Source: Orobanche coerulescens (lineage: Eukaryota; Streptophyta; Magnoliopsida; Lamiales; Orobanchaceae). Taken from it: 64,000 nucleotides of DNA. The notes under the pieces were generated by a model. The model worked only from the letters and a program-made list of their open reading frames with translations, searched no databases and was not told the origin of the DNA. The position numbers and the translations under genes are program-made. Positions 24,054 through 33,405 of the stretch are shown one piece after another; position 1 is the stretch's first letter, and every line of letters begins with the position of its first letter. The stretch covers positions 142,831,001-142,895,000 of the forward strand of contig CM065815.1 in assembly GCA_033398695.1 (NCBI GenBank), read 5' to 3'.

Positions 24054-26663
24054 ATGAGAAAACTCGGTAACGAAGGCCTACTACCGTTGGATACCGAACT
24101 CGAGCGCACTCTTCGAAGGAACAAGAAGGAGAAACGAGAGTTACAGACGACGGTGACCATAGCCGAAAATATCGAAATTCAAGGAGGAAATAATATTGTG
24201 CAGCAAGCTCAACCGGAAATGGCACTTCGAGATTATGTTATGCCGCAGATCAACGCAAACTTTTCGGGGATTCGGCGTCCCACCATTCAGGCAAATAACA
24301 TCGAAATCAAGCCTGCAATTATTCAGATGGTACAAGCTAGCCAGTTTTGTGGATTGCCGAATGATGATCCCAACGCACATATTGCTTCTTTTCTTGAGAT
24401 TTGTGACACGTTCAAGAACAATGGTGTCACTGACGATGCTATTCGATTAAGGCTTTTCCCTTTCTCTTTGAGGGATAAAGCGAAATTTTGGCTAAATTCC
24501 TTACCGCCGGGGTCGATCACAACATGGGCAGAGTTAGTGCAAGCCTTCCTTGCTAAATTCTTCCCACCTTCTAAGACGGCGAGACTGAGAAACGAGATCA
24601 CCACCTTTGGTCAGTATGATATGGAATCGCTCCACGAGGCGTGGGAGCGATACAAAGATTTGTTACGAAGATGCCCACATCACGGCCTTCCAGACTGGCT
24701 TCAAATTCAGACGTTCTATAATGGATTGAGTGCCTCTACACGCACTCTCGTGGATGCAGCCACCGGTGGGGCTTTGATGGGAAAGACTATGGCCGAGGCA
24801 CACTCATTATTGGAAGCTATGGCCGCAAATGCTTATCAATGGCCATCTGAAAGAGTAACGCCGAAGCGAGTTTTGAAAATTTCGAGTAATGACCCGATAT
24901 CTACATTGTCAGCCCAAGTCGCAGCATTAACGCAACAGCTTCAAGCATTTTCGCATTCTCCTTCCCCCGTTACCATTGAGACTTGCAATTTGTGTAACGG
25001 ATCCCACCCTAGCGCGGAGTGTCAAGTCGGAAATCCGTTCGAGCAGCCCCAAATTGAACAAGCTCAGTTTGTAGGAAACGGAAATCGGAAAAATAACCCG
25101 TACTCCAACACGTATAATCTGGGGTGGCGTAATCATACCAACTTTTCGTGGAGAAACGGATAGAACTCAAACCAGCCTCCGTTCGCTCAAAACCAACAGC
25201 AGCCCCCTCCCGCTACAAAAGTTTCTCTCGAGGAAGCAATTGCGAAATTGGCAGCGAATACGAGTCAATTCATGACCCGTACTGAAGCGACATTGTAAAA
25301 TCATTCCGCTTCCATTCACAACTTGGAAGTCCAGCTGGGCCAAATTGCTAATGTGTTGACAGCCCGCCCGGAGGGAGCATTGCCAAGTACAACCGAGACA
25401 AATCCTAGAGAGAGGCTAAATGCAATCAGTTTGAGAAGCGGGAAGGAGGTATGTGACCAGCCCGAGAGGTGTGAAAAGAGGAGTGAAATTGAGGAGAGGA
25501 AAAATTTAGGGACAGAGGAATCTCAAGATTGGAGACCCTCGATAACGTTTCCGGATAACCCGAAGGCATATGTGCCACCCGTCCCGTTTCCGCAGAGATT
25601 ACAGCAGAAGAAGGCAGACAAGCAATTCTCTAAGTTCCTCGACGTGTTCAAAAAGCTTCATATTAACATTCCATTTGCCGACGCGTTGGAACAAATGCCA
25701 AGCTACGTTAAATTCATGAAAGAGATATTGTCAAAGAAAAGAAAACTTGAGGAGTTTGAAACAGTCGCCTTGACGGAGGAATGCAGCGCGATTCTTCAAA
25801 AGAAGCTTCCACCAAAATTGAAAGATCCGGGAAGTTTCAACATACCGTGCACCATGGGGAATCTTTCTTTTAATAAGGCATTGTGCGATCTCGGTGCTAG
25901 TATTAACCTCATGCCTCTGTCGATTTTTAAGAAGCTGGGAATTGGAGAAGCAAAGCCGACGACGGTCTCCTTGCAATTAGCGGATCGATCTATTAAGTAT
26001 CCGAGAGGAGTGATTGAGGATGTGCTAGTAAAAGTGGATAAATTTATCTTTCCAGCGGATTTTATTGTTCTCGACATGGAGGAAGATGAAGATATCCCAA
26101 TTATCTTGGGACGACCATTTTTGGCGACCGGCAGAACTCTTATTGACGTGGAAAAAGGAGAATTAACTCTGCGGGTTCAAGAGGAGCATGTCACTTTCCA
26201 AGTGTTCAAATCTTTTCCATGTCCGGGAGGTGTTGATAAGAGCTCACAAAGTGAAAGTGTGGAGGCCGTTGCAAAAGAAAAACACCGAAAACATCGTCGG
26301 TCGAAAAATTTATATTCCGTGTCAGATGGTCCAACCTTTAAGAAAGATGTAGAACGAGTAGCATTTCTCAAGCATATGAACATGCAATCATCGCCATCTG
26401 ACCAGCCACACTCGGACAAGTCTGCTGCGGTCATAGAGTCATTTTTGAAAGAGGGAAATAAGCCGAAAATCAAACGGACGTCTAGTCATGAGAAAAACGG
26501 GTGTTTTGGAAAGTTATTCTCGTCAAAACCTTTCCGCAAACAACATTGGGTGTCCGAACCGAAAATCGAATCGTTAATGACCGATGGTCAAAATTTTAAA
26601 AACCATATTAACGGTTCGATGAACGGGGCGGAAACCAAATGGAGTTTGCGAAAAGCGAACTGA
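24054..26663 (+). pseudogene. Athila gag-protease with two nonsense codons
   Basis: A single frame runs from MRKLGNEGLLPLD to 26663. It is broken only by TAG at 25161-25163 and TAA at 25296-25298. Gag features are FCGLPNDDPNAHIASFLEIC and LRLFPFSLRDKAKFWLNSLP (about residues 95-150), then AWERYKDLLRRCPHHGLPDW. The protease has the Athila-type active site CDLGASINLMPLS (near 25882-25920) and PIILGRPFLATGRTLIDV, typical of retropepsin ends. Gag forms the particle and protease matures it. The acceptor-like TTTCCTTTCAG at about 24026-24036 lies just before the start. Where RT should follow, the frame ends and goes straight into 3' sequence (GPAGDYKLSASREATRV), so pol is deleted. Confidence 0.9.
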
Positions 26664-26879
26664 TTTTTTTTAAAATAGGTCCGGCTGGAGACTATAAACT
26701 TAGCGCTTCTCGGGAGGCAACCCGAGTTCGTAGTTGTAGATTTTTGAGTTTCTGCTTTTATCTTGCATTCTTGAATTTTTATTTTTCATCATTTTGTGCT
26801 TTGATTTGCTTCTACCTCTCGCTTTTGACATGTTCTTCTCAAAATTCTGTGTAGGAAAAATCCCGGGGGAGAAATTCAT

Positions 26880-27140
26880 TACTGAGTCGCGGCACAAGTA
26901 TTGTGAGCCGTGGCACACACAGATCGAAAGGGAGGGCTAAACAAACTGTACTCTGTGCCGCGGCACAACATTACTGAGTCGCAGCACACTTGAGCACTGA
27001 GCCGCGGCACACGAAACCTGAGTCGCGGCCCACGACAAAACATGCGAACAGGTAAAAAGGGACTGTACGCGGTGCCGTGGCTCACTTGAGCTGTGCCGCG
27101 GCACACCATGCGAAATTTGAAAGGGCCAGGTACTTTATAA
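26880..27140 (+). promoter_or_regulatory. Putative internal Athila promoter with palindrome array
   Basis: Eight units related to TGTGCCGCGGCACA or TGAGCCGCGGCACA lie between 26883 and 27105. The segment ACTGTACTCTGTGCCGCGG is shared almost exactly with LTR U3 (22877-22895). A TATA-like TTTATAACCC follows at 27135-27144, then a C/T-rich leader, an intron and the downstream ORF. This repeats the order of the LTR promoter. Promoter function is inferred. Confidence 0.55.
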
Positions 27141-27270
27141 CCCGCATTCGGCCGGCCACCCCAGGTTACTTTTCTTAGTTCCCTTCCCTCCCCTTGCGCG
27201 CGCGATCGGCCGAGTTCTTCTTCTAGTTTTCTTCTTGAGATTTTCTTGCACTTTTCACAAACCAAGCAAG

Positions 27271-27799
27271 GTATGTTCCAATCTCTAATATCAAATTGTT
27301 CTATGAATTTAAATTTGAAGTTGTGCTATGCATTTGATGGATTGAATATGTTTATTTCCTTCAAAAGTTCTAGGATGGTTTAGTGGATGACATGGTGGTT
27401 TTAATCGAATTTTCATGGTTATTTTGGATTATTGATGAATTGAGTATGTCGTTTTGATGGTGAATGATTCGTGTTTTTGTTCTTGGGGATTTAATCGAGC
27501 TATTGCCATGTTTGTTCTTCAAGTAAACTCTTGCCCATTAGGTGTTCGATGAAATGTCTAAATGAAAAATTTTCTTTGTTAAGGCAATATTTTGAATCTT
27601 TGTGCAACGTATTCGTTCTGGAATTACAGCAACCCCAACCCGTACGTCTAGTTTAAACGTTATGGTTCAAATTCATTTTTCTCTCACGGTTGTGCTATCT
27701 CGTAAAAATTTTTGATTTACGGTCGGATATCCTTAGCCGAGTGATGATTATTCTCGTTATTGTTTGAGTAAGAAACCTTCGGTGTTTAAATTTTTTCAG
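27271..27799 (+). other. Probable leader intron of the envelope-position ORF
   Basis: Donor CAAG|GTATGTTCC at 27271 and acceptor TTTTTTCAG|GATCG ending at 27799, eight bases before the ATG at 27807. The body is T-rich, 529 bp, with no coding content, as in plant introns. Splicing is predicted from the motifs only. Confidence 0.6.
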
Positions 27800-27806
27800 G
27801 ATCGTT

Positions 27807-29197
27807 ATGGCTAGGACTAAGAAGCTGAACAAGAGAGCTAGGACTCAGTCGTCCCCTACTCGAGGGGAAACCTCTCGTAGCCGCGCCGAGTCTGAGGGGC
27901 ACCAGTTTTCTGACCCTGAAATCCACAAAATCTTCAATGAGAAGATTCGGCCGCGACCTCTTATCCCGGAGAGGGGATTTACTCCAGCCCCCCAAGACGG
28001 GGAATTTCTTACGATGATAGATGAGATGGGGTGGGCCCGATTCACTGCACCCCCCGAGCCAGCAGTGATATCGATAGTACAGGAGTTCTATGCCAGTGCG
28101 CTATTGAAGCACATTCGAGCAGGCCAGATGTTGCAGCAGTCAGACACTCGGACTCAGGTCGATGTCCGAGGTATTACGGTTGATTTTTCCACGGCTGCTA
28201 TTAGGAGGTTGTTTGGGCTGCCGGTGGTAGATGAGACGGCCTATGACCGAGTTATGACTAGCCTCACAAAGGAGGCTCTGCTCGAGACTATTGCGCAGCC
28301 CGACTCCGACTGGGAGCAGCGCGCACCGGGTTCTTCAATTTCCATTTCAAGAGCTCGCGCCTCAGTCGGCTCGGGCGTGCCTGGCTATATTTTATTTGCG
28401 CTCGTATAGACCCCACATCTCAGATCGCACTGTTTTTCTCTCTCGCGCCCGGACACTATATGCTATCACATTCGGGCTGCGATTCGATGTGGCCCCTCTC
28501 TTGGTACGTTCTATATTCCAGTGCATTCAGGGAGGAGCCAAGACGGGGTTGAAGCACCCCTCTCTTACCTGCGCTCTGTGCCGGCAGTCGGGGCTGACAT
28601 GGTCGGACGACGAGCCGATGCTTGCTCCCTAGGCCCCGATCGACAACCGCATCATCTCACATTTTGACCAGTGGGGAGGAGCGCCGGCGCACGCTCGGGG
28701 GAGAGGATTTCTACTGGATGAGGCCCACGAGGGGTCCCCCGAGCCTCTTTTGCTGACACAGGGGCAGGCAGATGCAGGACCGACGCCCGACAGAGAGAGA
28801 TTTCAGGCGATGTTCGACGGGCTGAGGGAGGATCTAAGGAGAGAGAGAGGAGCTGAGAGAGGAGACGAGGAGAGAGAGAGAGGATATGAGAGAGGATATG
28901 AGGAGAGAGAGAGAGATGATATGAGGAGAGAGAGGGAGAGTATGCTGGCTGCCATGCGAGAGGAGCAGCGGACGGAGCGAGAGAGCATTATTGCTGCCGT
29001 CAGAGCTGAGATGTGAGAGCAGGCCCGCCGGGCCAACCGACGAGAGGCGAGGCGTCTGGCAGAGAGGGACGCCTACCATCAGGAGCACCTTGCCGCGTGG
29101 ACGGCCCATATCATGCACCCAGACGGGCCATTTATTGCACCTGCTCGGCCAGTCACACCACCCTCCTCACCGGATGATGCCGGCACCAGCTCGTGAG
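27807..29197 (+). pseudogene. Athila envelope-position ORF (plant transposon protein type)
   Basis: It starts MARTKKLNKRARTQSS, a basic N-terminus that could be nuclear-targeting. It continues with GWARFTAPPEPAVISIVQEF and VRGITVDFSTAAIRRLFGLP, resembling the domain Pfam calls putative plant transposon protein (PF20167), common downstream of pol in Athila elements. Near 28320 the frame shifts by one; the rest reads in the other frame (LYAITFGLRFDVAPLLVRSI), with stops at 28630 and 29014. A strongly charged Arg/Glu stretch (28830-29010, built on GAGA-rich DNA) predicts a coiled coil. The 95-codon hydrophobic frame that follows at 29233 is probably chance. Function in the family is unknown. Confidence 0.75.
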
Positions 29198-30474
29198 AGG
29201 ACTGGAGGGGAGTACTTGACCTTCTTATTCTATTGCATATTATATTTTGTCCATTGAGGTCAATGTATGTCCTAAGTTTGGGGGGGTTACTTTCTGTTGC
29301 TACATTTATTGCTGTACTTTTTTTCGTTGCACTTTTTATTACTTTAAGTTATTTTTGTCTCGATAGCCTTGCTTGTCTTGATTTGACTCTATTCGTGAAT
29401 TTTTCGTGCTTCTATTTGTGTAATACTGATGTTACGACACTGTTTTTCTCTCTGAAGAAACGGTCGAGTTTTAGTCGCGTTGTAGTCAGTGATTTCTGTT
29501 TCTGCTTAGTATCCATTTAGGTCCGAAATTTTTCTCGTGATTGTAGAGGTCTTGGCGGATAAGAGAGGATACATACGTGTTTTAAAATCACCGTCGATAC
29601 GTTTGGTTACATTTTTCGGTTAGCTAGTCGTCCAGTTACATAAGTCGTGTTGGCACTTAGATTGAGTTTAGAGTCGGTTAGTTTTTCCCAGAAGTCGAGA
29701 TAATATTTGTTCTATGATGGGAAGTCTAGTAACCGGGGGTATTCACGTGACCCGTTGTTTACTTTCACGTAAAACGACGACCCTGATTAGACTAGTGATT
29801 TAGAAATTTCGTATGTGCCGATGATAGGGAGCCTAGTAACCGGGGGTATTCACGTGACCCGTTGTTTACTCTCGCGTAAAACAGCGACCTTGATTCGGAC
29901 ATGCAGGAATTAGCTATTCGAGTTGTTTCTCCGCTGTAGAGGGGAACTTAGTAACTAGAAGCATCCATGTGCCCCATGAATGTCTTTTACGTCAAACGGT
30001 TTCCCAATACATGAGAATGGAAGTTCCACCCTAGAATTATCCCGATGAAACATCCCGAGATCCGAACCTAGTGATCAACTCGAATCAATTTCTTGAGCAT
30101 ATGTATATAAGGGAATACTGTTCGAGGATTATTTTTATGAAACTCGTGAAAATTTTGCCATTAGACTGTGGAACGGGGCGAACACGCTTGTTTATTTTAA
30201 CCTTTCATATTGACGGTCGATTTGATTCACGTTTGTTAATCTTTGAGCTGGATTTTCTTCATGAACGAGTAATTAGGACTGAACTTGGTTACTTTGTAGA
30301 ATCAGTGTTCTGAGTGTAGCTCGCTATTACGATACTCGTATTATTCAGAGAAAATTTCAGGATAGTATTGATTAGGTAGAGCACTACGAGTTGCACGATT
30401 ATTCACGACATTCTTTTGATTGAAATTAATTCTTTTTGCTTGAGGACAAGCAAAGGCTTAAGTTTGGGGGTATT
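29198..30474 (+). other. Athila 3' untranslated region
   Basis: It contains a first polypurine-like tract (CTAAGTTTGGGGGGG, 29271-29286), three related units of about 108 bp (29715-30000) and the true tract AAGTTTGGGGG (30460-30470) before the 3' LTR. No convincing gene is seen. Confidence 0.7.
29715..30000. repeat. Three ~108-bp repeats in the Athila 3' region
   Basis: CTAGTAACCGGGGGTATTCA recurs at about 29727 and 29835 with the same downstream sequence (ACGTGACCCGTTGTTTACT). A more divergent third unit begins near 29943 (TTAGTAACTAGAAGCATCCA). Confidence 0.75.
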
Positions 30475-31731
30475 TGTTAGGCGTATTTTTATACGCTTAT
30501 TTATCATTATTTCATATTATTTTGGAGAGTAAATTTACTTAAATGAGCTCTTAATGCCTTAATCTTATATGTTTGTCAGGTGATTGGAGTCCGGAAGCTA
30601 AAACGAGGCGAAACGGGCGAAAACGGCAAATTTTGGCCGTGAGCCGGGGCACAAGAAAGCAGGGCCGCGGCACAGGAAGACAACCAGCGGGCACAAAGTA
30701 GACTGTACTCTGTGCTGCGGCACAGATTTAGTGAGCCGCGGCACACTAGGCGGTTTTTGTATGCTCCGCGCGGATTTGGGCCGTTTTGAAGCCAGTTCTC
30801 GACCTACTCACACGGACGCGATTTGGAGACTGTGCAAAGCTATAAATAAGGGTTTAAGACCCTAATTAATCATCTTTGGGGATCTTGGAAAATCAGAGAA
30901 TCTTGAGGAGACGGCAGAAGAGGAAGAGAAGCAGAAGACTTCAAGAGCAGAGGGCGGAAGCCAGAAGAACGGAGGAATCCGAGCTCTTCATCTGCGTTTG
31001 ATTTTAATGCTTTTATTCATTTATTCTGTATTTTCATTTATTAGCATGTCAGGCTAAAACCCTAATCTAGGATTTTGATGAAACCTACGTTTCGATGGAT
31101 TTGTTTGAGATTATCTAATTAATTACCCTTTTGTTGAGTTTTCCCAATCGTGTTTAATGCTTTCAATTATCTGGCCAATAGTTGTACTGTTTTAATCATT
31201 CAATTCGAATCGGGAGAGGAGAATTGGTGAGGAACTATTGGTGAGGACCGTTTTATTCTGTGAGATAGGAATATACTCATAGGAACTACGTGGCCTTTTG
31301 GAGATTTTATGCTTTTTGCCTATTGACGAATTAATTCACCTAGGGATAGAGTGCGTTATTCGCCTTTAGAAAAATCTATTGACCTCGGGAGAGGCGGTAG
31401 AATATATTAGCAATCTTCGCCTTCAATAAATTGGGAAAATCATTAACTTCAGATAATCGAGAGTAAATTCGGATAAACCGAGGTGGATTCAGAATTCTAG
31501 ACTTATTCATCATTTGATTTTCTTTCCTCAAGCGATCGTTTTTTTTACTATTTAGTCTTTTATTAATTCTTTTAGTAATTAATTGCAAAACCAAAGTTCG
31601 ATTGTTCGAATAAAACTGGAATACATAAAAATCGGTAGTTAGTGATTCAGTCCTCGTGGGAACGATACTCACTCATCACTTTATTACTTGTATACGATAA
31701 CGTACACTTGCGTTCAAGAATTATCGCAACA
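30475..31731 (+). repeat. 3' LTR of the Athila element
   Basis: TGTTAGGCG to CGCAACA, 1257 bp, nearly identical to the 5' LTR. The palindrome array is at about 30640-30747; several copies differ from the 5' LTR by single changes such as GCCGGGGCAC. Confidence 0.95.
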
Positions 31732-32090
31732 GGCGGCAGGCAATGGAGGTTTGTCGGCACCCATCAGAGGCCCACTAGAGAACATGCCGACGGGCTGCAG
31801 TAAAAAAAAAAAAAAAAAAACTTGGTTGTCAGAGGTTCGCTGGCAGTCGGCCGGCCACCCGCGGCAAAAGAAACAAAAAAAAGAAAAATAACAGATCACT
31901 GGAGGTCCGATGGGCAGCCACTGAAGGTTTGTCGGCGCCCATCAGGGGCCATTGGAGAACATGCCGGCAGGCTGCAATAAAATAAAGGGAAAAATAAGAA
32001 AAAAAAAGCAGCTTGGTCGTCATAGTTTCGCCGGCAGTCGGCCGGCCACCCGCGGGAAGTCAGTCGGAGACCATTAGGAATCAAAAAGAG
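31732..32090. repeat. GC-rich tandem repeat, right part
   Basis: About two units of roughly 180 bp. GGTTTGTCGGC(A/G)CCCATCAG recurs at about 31748 and 31927, and GGCCGGCCACCCGCGG at about 31850 and 32040. PolyA or A-rich stretches lie between. They continue the unit interrupted at 22646. Confidence 0.8.
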
Positions 32091-32286
32091 TTAGAAAATT
32101 ATTTCTCCTTTTAATTTAATATCACAAGGTACTTTTGAATGTTATTGTTTTTTAATTTTTAATTGTAAATTTAAGGGTACATTAGTCTTTTGAAAGCATA
32201 CTACCAAAAAACACTACTACATAAAAAGTTTGTAGTATTTTCAAATGCACACTAAAAAACACTAATGTACTTCATATTATAGATTA

Positions 32287-33124
32287 GAGTGAAAACTTAT
32301 TTTGACCTTTTACATATAGCATTATTTTTTTGTCCCAAGTTTAACAACAACTCTTTTGATATCCAAATTGTCGAAATTGACCTTTACTCGAATAAATTCG
32401 AGTCATATATTGTAATTTCGAGTAACATGATTTCGAGTCAACTTTAATAAATATACAATATTGAGAAAGGTTGACAATCGAGTAACACAATTAGACAATC
32501 GAGTTACCCGAATCCGGGTTACCTGATAAGATACGAGTTACACGTAACACAATCGAGTAACTCGAATCAGATTCGGGTTACTCGATTTTTTGATTCGGGT
32601 AACTCGAATCTGAATTCGTGTTACCCGAATCTAAATTCGAGTAACTCGAACACAGAAATTCGAACACATAATTTTTTTTTCTTCCTTTTTTTGACTGAAC
32701 ATGTGTGAGAGCATGTTACCCGAACACAGAATTCTAGCGGATGACACAAAGTGAAAGTGAACATGTGTTTGACTTTGACAAAACATGTGTGAGTGTGAGA
32801 GTGCACTACTACGAGTTACCCGAACATAAATTGGATTTTTTTATGTTTGTAATTGTCATAACACTTTTGACATTTCGGATAACTCGAATCCTACTCGGGT
32901 AACTCGAATTCAGATTCGGGTAACTCGAATGCTCACATCAAAACTGATATTGTATATTTTTTAAAGTTGACTCGAAATCATGTTACTCGAAATTACAATA
33001 CATGACTCGAATTCATTCGAGTAAATGTCAATTCCGATAATATGTGTATCAAAAGAGTGTGTACTAAACTTTGGACAAAAAAGAATAATAATATATGTTA
33101 AAGGGCAAGACAAGCTATTCCCAC
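32287..33124. mobile_element. Mutator-like non-autonomous element
   Basis: An 838-bp element with long terminal inverted repeats of about 190 bp: the left TTGACTCGAAATCATGTTAC type sequence appears inverted near 32400 and direct near 32965. It is flanked by perfect 9-bp target duplications TATAGATTA (32278-32286 and 33125-33133), the size typical of Mutator-like elements. The ends are GAGTGAAAACTT and, inverted, GTGGGAATAGCTT. The middle is a mosaic of short GAGTAACTCGAAT / ATTCGGGTTACTCG palindromic words. No coding sequence is seen. Confidence 0.9.
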
Positions 33125-33405
33125 TATAGATTATTTTCAATTTCCAACCGACCAACTTTTTATGTTGACTAGTTATATATATTAGTTTTTCATACGTGGT
33201 CTTAGTGTTGGGTAGGGATTCCTAATCTCATTTCGAATGGGAGCCTTTCATTGGATCCCTATCCTTCGAGTAGGTGATTATCATTTGCAAGGATCCTTCT
33301 ACTATTCCATCCTTTACACTTTAAGTGGGGATTTCTATTTTTTTTTCAATTATTAAGAATTATAAATTTAGGACTTGATTTTTCAATTTTATTCTTAACA
33401 TACTA

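Larger units (their letters stand above)
22647..31731 (+). mobile_element. Athila-type Ty3 element lacking RT-integrase
   Basis: A 9085-bp element with LTRs of 1256 and 1257 bp and a perfect 5-bp target duplication GGCGG (22642-22646 and 31732-31736). It has a TGGCGCCGTTGCCGGGGA primer site and a purine tract AAGTTTGGGGG before the 3' LTR. Coding content is gag-protease (24054-26663) and an envelope-position ORF (27807-29197); reverse transcriptase, RNase H and integrase are missing between them. The LTRs differ at roughly 15-20 sites by eye, so insertion is moderately recent. It must have used enzymes from another copy. The primer site and gag/protease type identify the Athila lineage. Confidence 0.93.

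Noticed and set aside
28830..28945. GAGA-rich tract considered as a plain microsatellite
   Set aside because: It stays in frame with the Athila ORF and encodes an Arg/Glu coiled-coil-like stretch, so I treat it as part of the pseudogene.
29233..29520. 95-codon hydrophobic open frame after the Athila ORF
   Set aside because: T-rich untranslated sequence gives Phe/Leu-rich frames by chance. It spans the polypurine-like tract; an envelope transmembrane domain cannot be supported.
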